Origin: SIG440 sp045648175
GTDB lineage: Bacteria > Bacillota > Clostridia > Monoglobales > Monoglobaceae
NCBI GenBank assembly: GCA_045648175.1
Contig: JAZRNN010000081.1
Location: 5,842 to 69,841 of the forward strand
Reading direction: 5' to 3'
DNA: 64,000 nucleotides
A program made the position numbers and the translations under genes. Below, piece after piece: positions 31,959 to 41,212 of this stretch (its first letter is position 1; every line of letters begins with the position of its first letter). Below the pieces are notes generated by a model. That model was not told where the DNA came from. It made no database searches and saw nothing but the letters and a program-made list of their open reading frames with translations.

Positions 31959-33602
31959 ATGGCTAAACAAATTTTATTTGGTGAAGAAGCAAGACACGCT
32001 CTTGAAAAAGGCGTTAATCAGCTTGCAAATACAGTAAAGGTTACACTTGGCCCCAAGGGCAGAAACGTTGTTCTTGAAAAGAAATTCGGTGCACCCCTTA
32101 TCACAAACGATGGTGTTACCATTGCAAAAGAAATCGAGCTTGAATGTCCCTTTGAAAATATGGGTGCTCAGCTTGTAAAAGAAGTTGCATCAAAGACAAA
32201 CGATATCGCAGGTGACGGTACAACAACCGCAACACTTCTTGCTCAGGCACTTGTTCGTGAAGGTCTTAAGAATGTTACCGCAGGTGCAAACCCCATGATT
32301 GTAAGACGCGGTATCGCATCAGCAGTTGAAGTTGCAGTTGCAGAAGTTGTTAAAAACAGTAAAAAAGTAAGCGGCCGTGACGATATTGCAAGAGTTGCTG
32401 CTGTTTCTGCTGCTGACGACGCTATCGGCGAGCTTATTGCAGACGCTATGGAAAAGGTTACAAGCGATGGCGTAATCACTGTTGAAGAATCAAAAACCGC
32501 TGAAACATATTCAGAAGTAGTTGAAGGTATGCAGTTTGACCGTGGCTACATCACGCCTTATATGGTTACAGATACCGAAAAGATGGAAGCCGTTATTGAC
32601 GATGCATACATTCTTCTTACAGATAAGAAGATTACAACAATTCAGGATATCCTCCCCCTTCTTGAACAGATTGTTCAGCAGGGCAAAAAGCTTATTATCG
32701 TTGCTGAGGACATCGAAGGCGAAGCTCTTTCAACCCTTATCGTAAACAAGCTCCGTGGTACATTCACCTGTGTTGGTGTTAAGGCTCCCGGTTTTGGCGA
32801 CAGAAGAAAGGCTATGCTTGAAGATATCGCAACTCTTACAGGCGGTACTGTCATTTCAGAAGAACTCGGTCTTGACCTTAAGGAAACCACTCTTGACCAG
32901 CTTGGACGTGCTCGTCAGGTTAAGGTACAGAAAGAAAACACTATCATTGTTGACGGTGCAGGTAATCCCGATGCAATTAAGATGCGGGTTACACAGATAA
33001 AGAACCAGATTGAAGAAACAACATCAGAATTTGACAAAGAAAAGCTTCAGGAAAGACTTGCTAAAATGTCAGGCGGTGTTGCAGTAATCAAAGTTGGTGC
33101 CGCAACAGAAGTTGAAATGAAGGAAAAGAAACTCCGAATTGAAGACGCACTGGCAGCAACAAGAGCCGCTGTTGAAGAAGGTATTGTTGCAGGCGGCGGT
33201 ACAGCATTTATCAACGCAATGCCCGCAGTTGAAGCACATATGAACTCACTTGAAGGTGACGAGAAGGTTGGTGCAAAGACGGTTCTTCGTGCTCTTGAAG
33301 AACCTGTTCGTCAGATTGCATTCAATGCAGGTGTTGAAGGATCAGTTATCGTTAACGCAATCAAGGCAAGTGAAGTTGGCATTGGTTACAACGCACTTAC
33401 CGAAGAATATATGGATATGCTGAAAAATGGTATAGTTGACCCCACAAAGGTTACACGCTCAGCACTCCAGAACGCAGCATCTGTCGCAGCAATGGTTCTC
33501 ACAACAGAAAGCCTTGTTGCAAACAAGCCCGACCCTCAGGCAGCAGCCGCTGAAGCTGCAGCTATGGCAGGCGCAGGTGCAGGTATGGGCGGAATGTATT
33601 AA
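31959..33602 (+). CDS. groL: Chaperonin GroEL
   Basis: 547 residues, full length: MAKQILFGEEARHALEKGVN, VTLGPKGRNVVLEKKFGAP, NDIAGDGTTTATLLAQAL, ALAATRAAVEEGIVAGGGTA, ending in a Gly/Met-rich GAGAGMGGMY tail. ATP-dependent folding chamber in the cytoplasm, co-transcribed with groS. Confidence 0.99.
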   Translation: MAKQILFGEEARHALEKGVNQLANTVKVTLGPKGRNVVLEKKFGAPLITNDGVTIAKEIELECPFENMGAQLVKEVASKTNDIAGDGTTTATLLAQALVREGLKNVTAGANPMIVRRGIASAVEVAVAEVVKNSKKVSGRDDIARVAAVSAADDAIGELIADAMEKVTSDGVITVEESKTAETYSEVVEGMQFDRGYITPYMVTDTEKMEAVIDDAYILLTDKKITTIQDILPLLEQIVQQGKKLIIVAEDIEGEALSTLIVNKLRGTFTCVGVKAPGFGDRRKAMLEDIATLTGGTVISEELGLDLKETTLDQLGRARQVKVQKENTIIVDGAGNPDAIKMRVTQIKNQIEETTSEFDKEKLQERLAKMSGGVAVIKVGAATEVEMKEKKLRIEDALAATRAAVEEGIVAGGGTAFINAMPAVEAHMNSLEGDEKVGAKTVLRALEEPVRQIAFNAGVEGSVIVNAIKASEVGIGYNALTEEYMDMLKNGIVDPTKVTRSALQNAASVAAMVLTTESLVANKPDPQAAAAEAAAMAGAGAGMGGMY

Positions 33603-33627
33603 TTCCACCTCTTTCACAAAGTTACAA

Positions 33628-33656
33628 CACAACCGCAGAAAAATCTGCGGTTGTTC
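33628..33656 (+). terminator. Terminator of groESL
   Basis: ACAACCGCAGA/TCTGCGGTTGT hairpin followed by TCTGTTTTTG. Confidence 0.85.
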
Positions 33657-33674
33657 TGTTTTTGTCAAAAAGAC

Positions 33675-33703
33675 TTGACAAATATCCCCTTTTACATTAA
33701 AAT
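33675..33703 (+). promoter_or_regulatory. Promoter of the amino-acid ABC transporter operon
   Basis: TTGACA, 17 bp, TAAAAT, about 38 bp upstream of the substrate-binding protein start. Confidence 0.8.
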
Positions 33704-33741
33704 AAATAGTATCAATTTAAATCTTTTAGGAGGATTTTATT

Positions 33742-34488
33742 ATGAAAAAAATTATTGCATTAACACTTGCTCTTATGCTGGCTGTTTGTTGCCTTGCAGG
33801 TTGCGGAGCAAAAGACGAAGAAAACACACTTACAATGGCTACTAACGCTGAATTCCCTCCATTTGAATACCTTGAAGGAGAAGAAATCGTTGGTGCTGAC
33901 GTTGATATCGCAAAAGCAATTGCTGATAAGCTTGGCAAAACACTTGAAATTACAAACATTGACTTTGACGCAGCTCTCACAGGTGCTGCTACTGGTAAAT
34001 ATGATGTTGCTATCGCAGGTGTTACCGCTACTGACGAAAGAAGACAGAATATGGGCTTTACAGATGACTACTACACAGCATCTCAGGCAATTATAGTTAA
34101 CGCTGACAGTGCTATAAAGGCGGCTAGCGACCTCACAGGAAAGACAGTTTCTTGTCAGGAAGGTACAACAGGCGAACAGTATCTCCTTGACAACGGATAT
34201 AATGTACAGTCATTCAAGACAGGTGCAGAAGCAATCACAGCTCTTGTTTCAGGCAAGGTTGACGCTGTTGTAATCGACGATGCAGTTGCAAGAGCACTTT
34301 CTGAAAAGCAGGAAGGCAAGACAGTTGTTCTTGAAGAAGCACTTACTGAAGAAGCTTACGCAATCGTAACAAAGCTTGGCAACGACGAGCTTATTGCTGA
34401 AATCAACAAAGCTCTTGCTGAACTTAAGGCTGAAGGCAAGCTCGCCGAAATCTTTGAAAAATATGAGCTTCCTTACGATGCTGAATAA
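33742..34488 (+). CDS. Polar amino-acid ABC transporter, substrate-binding lipoprotein
   Basis: 248 residues. Lipoprotein signal with lipobox CLAGC at ~19-22; solute-binding family 3 fold: LTMATNAEFPPFEYLEGEEI, VGADVDIAKAIADKLGKTLE, YDVAIAGVTATDERRQNMGF. It captures an amino acid outside the membrane for the permease and ATPase encoded next. RBS AGGAGG. A terminator separates it from the permease gene, consistent with higher expression of the binding protein. Acidic side chains dominate; exact ligand unknown. Confidence 0.93.
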   Translation: MKKIIALTLALMLAVCCLAGCGAKDEENTLTMATNAEFPPFEYLEGEEIVGADVDIAKAIADKLGKTLEITNIDFDAALTGAATGKYDVAIAGVTATDERRQNMGFTDDYYTASQAIIVNADSAIKAASDLTGKTVSCQEGTTGEQYLLDNGYNVQSFKTGAEAITALVSGKVDAVVIDDAVARALSEKQEGKTVVLEEALTEEAYAIVTKLGNDELIAEINKALAELKAEGKLAEIFEKYELPYDAE

Positions 34489-34508
34489 TTTAATACATAT
34501 ATAACATT

Positions 34509-34541
34509 AAAAAGCGGCGATATATGTCGCCGCTTTTTTTG
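34509..34541 (+). terminator. Partial terminator inside the amino-acid ABC operon
   Basis: AAAGCGGCGA/TCGCCGCTTT with T7, between the binding-protein and permease genes; likely lowers expression of the latter two. Confidence 0.75.
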
Positions 34542-34559
34542 TAAAGAAAGGTTTTTACT

Positions 34560-35255
34560 ATGGATTGGCTTTTAGACTGGTTTGACACATTATATAACAC
34601 CTTTATTGTTGCCGAGCGTTATAAAACATTGATTGAAGGCTTTGGCAAAACAATACTTATAACCGTAGGTGCTCTTTTAATCGGCATTGTTATAGGAACT
34701 ATAGTTGCCATTATCAAAGTTTTTGCTGACCGCAATAAAAAGCTTAAAATCTTTGATATGTTGTGTAATCTGTACCTTACTGTTATCCGCGGAACACCTG
34801 TGGTTGTTCAGCTTCTCATCTCCTTCTTTATTATCTTTGTAAATTCAAAAGACGGAACATGGGTTGCAATCATTACCTTTGGTGTAAACTCAGGCGCATA
34901 TGTTGCCGAAGTTATTCGTTCGGGTATTATGGCAATTGATTCGGGACAGACCGAAGCCGGACGTTCGCTTGGTTTTTCAAAGGTTCAGACTATGTGGCTT
35001 ATTATTCTTCCCCAGGCGTTCAAAAACATTCTTCCTGCAATAGGAAACGAAATGATAGCTTTGCTTAAAGAGACTTCTGTTGCCGGCTATGTTGCTGTTG
35101 TTGAACTTACAAAAGCAGGCAATCAGATTAAAAATACTACATATGACCAAATCAACCCCATATTACTGGTAGCCGTTGTTTACCTTGTTATGGTTGTAGG
35201 TCTTACTAAACTCCTTAGTATATTTGAAAGGAGATTGAGAATAAATGAAAGATAA
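34560..35255 (+). CDS. Polar amino-acid ABC transporter, permease
   Basis: 231 residues, about five membrane helices of the His/Glu/Gln/Arg/opine type: GFGKTILITVGALLIGIVIG, YLTVIRGTPVVVQLLISFF, NSGAYVAEVIRSGIMAIDSG and the EAA loop GQTEAGRSLGFSKVQTMWLI. It forms the membrane channel. Its end overlaps the ATPase start by 11 bp. Confidence 0.95.
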   Translation: MDWLLDWFDTLYNTFIVAERYKTLIEGFGKTILITVGALLIGIVIGTIVAIIKVFADRNKKLKIFDMLCNLYLTVIRGTPVVVQLLISFFIIFVNSKDGTWVAIITFGVNSGAYVAEVIRSGIMAIDSGQTEAGRSLGFSKVQTMWLIILPQAFKNILPAIGNEMIALLKETSVAGYVAVVELTKAGNQIKNTTYDQINPILLVAVVYLVMVVGLTKLLSIFERRLRINER

Positions 35256-35988
35256 TCTTCTTATTTCAACAACCGACCTTTGTAAATATTATAACAATGG
35301 CAAAATCAAGGCTTTGGACGGTGTTACTGCAGGTATAACAAAAGGAGAAGTGGTTGTAATAATCGGCCCATCGGGCTCAGGAAAATCTACATACCTCCGT
35401 TCTCTTAATCTGCTTGAGGTACCAACCTCAGGTACAATCATCTTTGAGAATACCGATATAACCGACCCTAAAACCAATATTAATCTTCACAGACAAAAAA
35501 TGGGGATGGTTTTTCAGCAGTTTAACCTCTTCCCTCATATGACTGTTCTTAAAAATTTAACCATTGCTCCTATGAAGCTTCTTAAAATGGACAAGCAGAC
35601 TGCAGACGAAAAAGCAATGTCTCTGTTAAATCGTGTTGGACTGGCCGATCGTGCAGATGCATATCCTTCTCAGCTTTCGGGCGGTCAAAAACAGCGCGTG
35701 GCAATTGTACGTGCTCTTATGATGAATCCCGATGTTATGCTCTTTGATGAACCTACCTCCGCCCTTGACCCCGAAATGGTAGGCGAAGTTTTGGACGTTA
35801 TGAAAGAGCTTGCAAAAGAGGGGATGACAATGGTTGTGGTAACTCACGAAATGGGCTTTGCCCGTGAAGTTGCCGACCGTGTAATCTTTATGAGTGATGG
35901 CAAAATTGTTGAAGAGGGAACACCTGACGAGATATTTACAAACCCTCAGGACCCAAGAACTCAGCAATTCCTTCACAGTATTCTTTAA
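35245..35988 (+). CDS. Polar amino-acid ABC transporter, ATP-binding protein
   Basis: 247 residues: Walker A GPSGSGKSTYLRSLN, Q-loop FQQFNLFPHM, signature LSGGQKQRVAIVRAL, Walker B VMLFDEPTSALDPE, H-loop VVVTHEMGFA. GlnQ/HisP-type ATPase that energises uptake. Overlapping start with the permease gene; terminator follows. Confidence 0.97.
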   Translation: MKDNLLISTTDLCKYYNNGKIKALDGVTAGITKGEVVVIIGPSGSGKSTYLRSLNLLEVPTSGTIIFENTDITDPKTNINLHRQKMGMVFQQFNLFPHMTVLKNLTIAPMKLLKMDKQTADEKAMSLLNRVGLADRADAYPSQLSGGQKQRVAIVRALMMNPDVMLFDEPTSALDPEMVGEVLDVMKELAKEGMTMVVVTHEMGFAREVADRVIFMSDGKIVEEGTPDEIFTNPQDPRTQQFLHSIL

Positions 35989-35996
35989 AATACCCA

Positions 35997-36029
35997 AACA
36001 GTGTGCCGAGTGGCGCACTGTTTTTTTCT
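35997..36029 (+). terminator. Terminator of the amino-acid ABC operon
   Basis: AACAGTGTGCC/GGCGCACTGTT stem followed by TTTTTTC. Confidence 0.8.
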
Positions 36030-36092
36030 TTTCTATTGATTTTTGAGCGATTTAGTGTTATACTTATTTTGAAAAATAGAGAGGGGATTTTT

Positions 36093-36857
36093 ATGGTACT
36101 TACAATAGATATCGGCAATACAAATATTGTTCTTGGCGGGTTTGTTAATGACGAGTTGAACTTTGTTGCACGTATTGCAACAAATGCCAACAAAACCGAG
36201 GATGAATATGCAACAAAAATACGCAGTATCCTTGCCATTCACAATGTGGACAAGTCCGTTATTGAAGGGGCGATAATTTCTTCTGTTGTTCCCCCTCTTA
36301 ATTCGGTAATGAAAAAAGCAATAAAGTTTGTATACGGCGTTGACCCTGTTATGGTTGGTCCCGGAATAAAAACCGGCATAAAAATTCATTGTGATAATCC
36401 TGCCAGCGTGGGTGCAGACCTGATTTCTGCCTGTGTTGCAGCACATCATATATACGGCAGTCCATCACTTGTTATTGATATGGGAACTGCAACAAAAATT
36501 ATGGTTATTGACGAAGATGGTGCGTTTATAGGCGTTTCCATTGCCCCCGGTGTTGGTATGGGATTAAAGGCCCTTTCAAGCGGAACAGCACAACTTCCGC
36601 AGATAGGTCTTGAAGCCCCAAAATCTGTTATCGGTAAGAACACTGTTGATTGTATGAAATCAGGTGTTGTGTTTGGCAACGCCTGCCTTATAGATGGTAT
36701 GGTTGACCGTTTTAACAACGAAATGGGTGCCGAACTCCCCGTTTATGCAACGGGCGGTCTTGCCTCTACCATCATCCCTCATTGTAACCATCAAATTACG
36801 CTTGACGAAAATTTACTGCTTAAAGGGCTTAACATTTTATATAAGAAAAACAATTAA
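36093..36857 (+). CDS. coaX: Type III pantothenate kinase CoaX
   Basis: 254 residues: MVLTIDIGNTNIVLGGFVND (phosphate loop), GADLISACVAAHHIY, SLVIDMGTATKIMVIDEDGA, FIGVSIAPGVGMGLKALSSG, YATGGLASTIIPH. It phosphorylates pantothenate, the first step of CoA synthesis. The ATG at 36093 has GAGAGGGG upstream; a 30-codon 5' extension in frame overlaps the preceding terminator and is not real. The next gene, an ECF-type S component, may import the substrate. Confidence 0.95.
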   Translation: MVLTIDIGNTNIVLGGFVNDELNFVARIATNANKTEDEYATKIRSILAIHNVDKSVIEGAIISSVVPPLNSVMKKAIKFVYGVDPVMVGPGIKTGIKIHCDNPASVGADLISACVAAHHIYGSPSLVIDMGTATKIMVIDEDGAFIGVSIAPGVGMGLKALSSGTAQLPQIGLEAPKSVIGKNTVDCMKSGVVFGNACLIDGMVDRFNNEMGAELPVYATGGLASTIIPHCNHQITLDENLLLKGLNILYKKNN

Positions 36858-36954
36858 ATATGTGTGATATATTACTCTGCTTACAGAGTTGATATATATT
36901 AAAATTTTATGCGTTGTATCGCAAAAATGCGAACGACAGCAAGGAGGAATTTTT

Positions 36955-37515
36955 ATGAAAACACAAAAGAAAAAAATGTCAACCGAGACCTTGGTTCTTG
37001 GCGCAGTACTTACTGCATTGGTAATTGTTCTGCAATACCTCAGTATGGCTATCCGCTTTGGAACCTTCTCAATCACACTTTCCCTCACACCTATCGTCAT
37101 CGGTGCGGTTACCTGCGGTATGGGTATGGGTTCATGGCTTGGATTGGTATTTGGCATAACCGTTCTTTTGACTGGTGATGCTGCTCCTTTCTGGGCTATT
37201 ACTGCCGGAGGAACATTTATTACCGTTATTGCAAAAGGCATTGCCTGCGGATTTTTCCCAGCAATGACTTTCAAGTTGCTAAAAAAAGCTAACCAGACAT
37301 TTGCCTCAGCCTTTGCGGCAATTATCAGCCCCATTGCAAACACAGGCGTATTTTTGCTTGGCTGCGTAATATTTTTTATTCCTACCCTGATTGAGTGGTA
37401 CGGAAATGTTACAGCCTTTTTGGTAACCATTTTCAGTTTTAATTTTCTTATTGAAATGCTACTTAATATTGTTTTAACCCCTGTAATTATAAGATTAATA
37501 AAAATCAAGAAATAA
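36955..37515 (+). CDS. ECF transporter S component, probable pantothenate type
   Basis: 186 residues, about six membrane segments: TETLVLGAVLTALVIVLQYL, FSITLSLTPIVIGAVTCGMG, GSWLGLVFGITVLLTGDAAP, FWAITAGGTFITVIAKGIAC. S components bind a vitamin and dock on a shared EcfAA'T module (not in this window). Position 97 bp after coaX suggests pantothenate, as for PanT; inferred. Strong RBS AAGGAGG. The short gap upstream has no riboswitch I recognise. Confidence 0.8.
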   Translation: MKTQKKKMSTETLVLGAVLTALVIVLQYLSMAIRFGTFSITLSLTPIVIGAVTCGMGMGSWLGLVFGITVLLTGDAAPFWAITAGGTFITVIAKGIACGFFPAMTFKLLKKANQTFASAFAAIISPIANTGVFLLGCVIFFIPTLIEWYGNVTAFLVTIFSFNFLIEMLLNIVLTPVIIRLIKIKK

Positions 37516-37528
37516 TAAGGAATAAGTT

Positions 37529-38224
37529 ATGTCTGACGCATTTATCAGAGCAGAAATGCTTTTGGGAAAAGAGAATATAGACAAGCTGAAGGACGCACAC
37601 GTTGCGGTTTTTGGTCTTGGCGGTGTTGGCGGTCATGTCTGCGAAGCGCTGGCAAGATGCGGAATAGGCAAATTTACGTTGTTTGACAACGATGCAATTG
37701 CCGAATCAAATCTTAACCGCCAGATTATTGCAACAGTAGATACAATCGGTATGGCTAAATGCGATGCTATGAAAAATCGTATTTTGTCAATCAATCCAAA
37801 TGCCAAAGTAACTGTTAATCAGGTTTTTTTTCTTCCTGAAAACGCAAATAATTTTCCCCTTGACAGCTTTGACTACGTGGTTGATGCCATTGACACGGTA
37901 AGTGCAAAAATTGAACTTGCTGTCCGTGCAGAAAATGGCGGAATTCCCATAATCAGTTCAATGGGAACAGGCAACAAGCTTGACCCCACGCAATTTAAAA
38001 TAACAGACATATATAAAACATCTGTCTGCCCACTCGCAAGAGTAATGCGTCGCGAGTTGAAACTCCGTGGTGTTAAATCACTTAAAGTTGTATACTCCGA
38101 GGAAATGCCCACTAAAACCGAGATTTCGGAAGAGGGCAAAAGAACGCCGGGCAGTACCTCCTTTGTCCCCTCGGTTGCAGGACTTATAATTGCAAGCGAG
38201 GTAATCAAAGATTTAATTGCATAA
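37529..38224 (+). CDS. tcdA: tRNA threonylcarbamoyladenosine dehydratase (TcdA/ThiF-like)
   Basis: 231 residues: E1-like Rossmann domain with VAVFGLGGVGGHVCEALARC, GKFTLFDNDAIAESNLNRQI, DYVVDAIDTVSAKIELAVRA and SSMGTGNKLDPTQFKITDIY. It converts t6A37 to cyclic t6A in tRNAs that read ANN codons. The gene starts 13 bp after the S component gene, RBS AAGGAA. Confidence 0.92.
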   Translation: MSDAFIRAEMLLGKENIDKLKDAHVAVFGLGGVGGHVCEALARCGIGKFTLFDNDAIAESNLNRQIIATVDTIGMAKCDAMKNRILSINPNAKVTVNQVFFLPENANNFPLDSFDYVVDAIDTVSAKIELAVRAENGGIPIISSMGTGNKLDPTQFKITDIYKTSVCPLARVMRRELKLRGVKSLKVVYSEEMPTKTEISEEGKRTPGSTSFVPSVAGLIIASEVIKDLIA

Positions 38225-38250
38225 AAAAAGTGGCTTTCGCCACTTTTTTA
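38223..38250. terminator. Convergent bidirectional terminator (tcdA / cinA)
   Basis: AAAAAAGTGGC/GCCACTTTTTT hairpin between two converging genes. Confidence 0.85.
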
Positions 38251-38724
38251 TTTATTTAAAATTGTATCCTGTACCATTTTTAGCGCCGTTTCCGCCGTGC
38301 TTTCACGCACCTGCTGACGGTCGCCATCGAACAGAAATCTTTCGGCTTTATGCAAATTTTCTCCGCAAATGCCAATCCATACTGTGCCAACCGGCTTTTC
38401 AGGAGTGCCTCCACCGGGGCCCGCAATGCCCGTCACCGATATTCCAAAGTCGGCATTTGCCAAAGCTTTTACCCCCTTACACATTTCAAGAGCAGTTTGC
38501 TCGGACACAGCACCAAACTTTTCAAGAGTTTCTGCCAAAACGCCCAATAACTTCTGTTTTTGCCCGTTTGAATAAGTAACAACGCCACAGTCAAAACATT
38601 CCGACGCACCTGCAACAGATGTAATTTTTTGTGCAATAAGCCCACCTGTACAGCTTTCTGCGGTAGCAAGTCTCAATGCATGTTTTAACAGCAGTTCTAC
38701 AACTGTTTCCTGAATACTTTTCAT
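38248..38724 (-). CDS. CinA C-terminal domain protein (nicotinamide-nucleotide amidohydrolase type)
   Basis: 158 residues: LRLATAESCTGGLIAQKITS, FDCGVVTYSNGQKQKLLGV, GISVTGIAGPGGGTPEKPVG, TVWIGICGE. Single PncC-like domain without the N-terminal molybdopterin-like part of full CinA. It probably hydrolyses nicotinamide mononucleotide to NaMN. The ATG shares one base with the thiI stop, so it is translationally coupled. Confidence 0.92.
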   Translation of the reverse strand: MKSIQETVVELLLKHALRLATAESCTGGLIAQKITSVAGASECFDCGVVTYSNGQKQKLLGVLAETLEKFGAVSEQTALEMCKGVKALANADFGISVTGIAGPGGGTPEKPVGTVWIGICGENLHKAERFLFDGDRQQVRESTAETALKMVQDTILNK

Positions 38725-39899
38725 TATTTAATCACCAGAATTTCTTCTTCAGCAATGGCTTCATCAAGAGCCGCCTCAATGTCGCCAAGTGCCTTCTCCG
38801 CCTCGATTATCTCTGCAAGCTGAGGTTTGGTTTTTGGATGCTTGGGAACAAATATTGTACAGCAATCCTCATAGGGAAGAATTGAAGTTTCATATGTGCC
38901 GATTTTCTTTGAAATTGTCACAATTTCCTCTTTATCCATACCGATACAAGGTCTGAAAACAGGTTGATTAACTGCATTATCTGTGCAAACAAGACTTTCC
39001 ATCGTCTGGCTAGCCACCTGACCTATACTCTCGCCTGTGATAAGCGCCGCAGAGCCTTCCCTTGCCGAAATTTTTTCAGCAATACGCATCATAAGTCTGC
39101 GCATAATAACTGTCAGATAATTTTCAGGGCATTTTTCAATTATATCAAGCTGAATTTTTGTGAATGGAACAACGTGAAGTCTGATTTTGCCACAATACTT
39201 TGACATCTGCTTTGCAAGGTCAATTACTTTTTCTTTTGCTCTATCGCTAGTATATGGATGGCTGTGGAAATGTACCGCCTCAAGTTCTACCCCACGTTTT
39301 GCAATCATATACCCTGCCACGGGGCTGTCAATACCGCCCGACAAAAGTATTGTAGCCTTGCCGTTTGTGCCAATCGGCATACCGCCTGCACCTTTAATTT
39401 TCTTTGTATATACGTATGCTTGCTGTCTTACTTCAACATTCACCGTTATATCAGGCTTGTGAACGTCAACAGAAATATCTCTTACTGCCTCTAAAATCTT
39501 GCCGCCAAGCTGCATACAAATCTGTGGAGAGTTAAGAGGAAACTGTTTATCCTCACGCTTCGCCTCAACCTTAAATGTTTTTTCGGTTGTACGCATGGAA
39601 TTTACGCATTCAATTGCAGTTTTGGCAATGCTTTCCATATCCTTTTCGCACTTCATAACAGGGCAGATATTTACAATACCAAAAACCTGAGTAAGGCTTT
39701 CAACCGCCTCATTCATATCAATTCCGTCTTCAAGAGGCTCAACATAAATGGTTGACTGCGCCTTTTTCACGCTGAACCTGCCAATCTTTTCAAGACGGCT
39801 TTTTATATTATTTAACAATTTGCCCTCAAAAAGGGGCTTGTTAAGCCCCTTAAGAGCAATTTCACCGTATTTCAAAAGTATCAAATCTATCTTTTGCAT
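38724..39899 (-). CDS. thiI: tRNA 4-thiouridine sulfurtransferase ThiI
   Basis: 391 residues: N-terminal ferredoxin-like/THUMP part (LILLKYGEIALKGLNKPLFE, KVEAKREDKQFPLNSPQICM), PP-loop ATPase ATILLSGGIDSPVAGYMIAK and later ALITGESIGQVASQTMES, PCIGMDKEEIV. It lacks the C-terminal rhodanese domain, like most Firmicutes ThiI. It inserts sulfur into tRNA U8 and may serve thiazole synthesis. The desulfurase encoded 10 bp upstream is the likely sulfur donor. Confidence 0.96.
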   Translation of the reverse strand: MQKIDLILLKYGEIALKGLNKPLFEGKLLNNIKSRLEKIGRFSVKKAQSTIYVEPLEDGIDMNEAVESLTQVFGIVNICPVMKCEKDMESIAKTAIECVNSMRTTEKTFKVEAKREDKQFPLNSPQICMQLGGKILEAVRDISVDVHKPDITVNVEVRQQAYVYTKKIKGAGGMPIGTNGKATILLSGGIDSPVAGYMIAKRGVELEAVHFHSHPYTSDRAKEKVIDLAKQMSKYCGKIRLHVVPFTKIQLDIIEKCPENYLTVIMRRLMMRIAEKISAREGSAALITGESIGQVASQTMESLVCTDNAVNQPVFRPCIGMDKEEIVTISKKIGTYETSILPYEDCCTIFVPKHPKTKPQLAEIIEAEKALGDIEAALDEAIAEEEILVIK

Positions 39900-39909
39900 T
39901 GATTTTCTC

Positions 39910-41070
39910 CTATCTTTTAAGCAGCTTTCTTATTTTCTTTACGTTTTCAACAACCTTCTCGATTGTATAATCAATCTCTTCAACAGTAGTAAATTCAGAT
40001 AAACTGAATCTTATGCTTCCGTCAATCATTTTTTTGTCTGTGCCTATTGCTGTAAGCACATAACTTGGGCCTTTTTTGTGACTTGAACAAGCTGAACCCG
40101 ATGAAACATAAATTCCTTCAGCCTCTAGAGAATGAAGCAAGACCTCTGACTTTATATACCCAAACGAAATATTTAAAATATGCGGAGCCGCACCTTCTGC
40201 AGGGGTATTCACCACCACATCATCAAGACTGCTTACGATTCCGTCACGCAGACGCTTTTTAAGATAAGACATTCTTTCAGACTTTTCAGCTATTCCGTCA
40301 CAACTAATTTTTGCTGCAAGACCAAAGCCCGCAATTCCCGGTACATTTTCTGTCCCCGGACGTATATTATCCTGCTGACCCCCACCGTAAATAATGGGCG
40401 AGAGCTTTGCCTTATTTTTGACATACAAGGCACCCACGCCTTTGGGTCCATGAATTTTATGACTGCTGAGTGCAATAAAATCTGCACCGGTCTGTCCTGC
40501 AGTAAAGGGTATTTTACCGTACGCCTGAACCGCGTCAATGTGAAATGCAGTATAGGGATTTTCTGATTTAATAATTTTCCCAAGCCTTTCAACGGGCTGG
40601 ACAGTTCCAATTTCATTATTGACGTACATACAAGAGACAAGTGCGGTGTCCTTTCTTATCATTCTTGCCAACTTTTCGGCGTCGATGACACCGTTTTTTG
40701 AAACGGGTATAAGTTCAACCGTGTAGCCCCGTTTTTCAAGATGCTGCAACGTGTTAAGAACAGCCGGATGCTCGATATTTGTGCTGATAATATGCTTACC
40801 GCGACTCGCACGGCAGGCACCCAGTATTGCGAGATTGTCTGATTCCGTTCCTCCCGAGGTAAAATATATATCACCCGGGGCAACCTTTAGCGTGTCTGCA
40901 ATCTGTTCTCTTGCATTTTTAACTATTTTTTCCGCTTCGATACCTTTTCGATGCAATGAGGAGGGATTTCCATATGAATTATACATAACATCCGCCACAA
41001 GCTCAGCACTCTCTTTATATGCACGTGTTGTAGAGCTGTTATCCAGATAAACATTCATTGATTGTCTCAT
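39910..41070 (-). CDS. Cysteine desulfurase (IscS/NifS type)
   Basis: 386 residues, PLP enzyme: VYLDNSSTTRAYKESAELV, YNSYGNPSSLHRKGIEAEKI, YFTSGGTESDNLAILGA, HIDAVQAYGKIPF, PLP lysine in SSHKIHGPKGVGAL, catalytic Cys in SSGSACSSHKKGPSYVL. It forms a persulfide from cysteine; gene order (desulfurase-thiI) points to tRNA thiolation. The ATG at 41070 (MRQSMNVYLD) is preceded by GGAAAG; an upstream in-frame ATG at 41142 reads through a hairpin and is unlikely. Confidence 0.95.
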   Translation of the reverse strand: MRQSMNVYLDNSSTTRAYKESAELVADVMYNSYGNPSSLHRKGIEAEKIVKNAREQIADTLKVAPGDIYFTSGGTESDNLAILGACRASRGKHIISTNIEHPAVLNTLQHLEKRGYTVELIPVSKNGVIDAEKLARMIRKDTALVSCMYVNNEIGTVQPVERLGKIIKSENPYTAFHIDAVQAYGKIPFTAGQTGADFIALSSHKIHGPKGVGALYVKNKAKLSPIIYGGGQQDNIRPGTENVPGIAGFGLAAKISCDGIAEKSERMSYLKKRLRDGIVSSLDDVVVNTPAEGAAPHILNISFGYIKSEVLLHSLEAEGIYVSSGSACSSHKKGPSYVLTAIGTDKKMIDGSIRFSLSEFTTVEEIDYTIEKVVENVKKIRKLLKR

Positions 41071-41096
41071 CGCCTTTCTTTCCGCATCTTTACTGA

Positions 41097-41131
41097 AAAT
41101 AACGCTTATCAGCGGAACCGGATAAGCGTAT
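41097..41131. other. Hairpin upstream of the cysteine desulfurase gene
   Basis: ACGCTTATC/GGATAAGCGT-type inverted repeat in the leader region of the desulfurase gene. Its stem sequence resembles the first palindrome of the cluster at 4790. No T-run on the minus strand; could be a leader structure. Confidence 0.45.
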
Positions 41132-41212
41132 TTTAAAGACATTAATAAAAATATCTCTTATCTATATTATGTGTTAAATAGTGTAATGGTGATTCAAGCC
41201 CCTACGGCTTAA

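Noticed and set aside
36003..36092. Longer N-terminus for CoaX
   Set aside because: The extension overlaps the upstream terminator, and the family starts at MVLTIDIGNTN with a good RBS.
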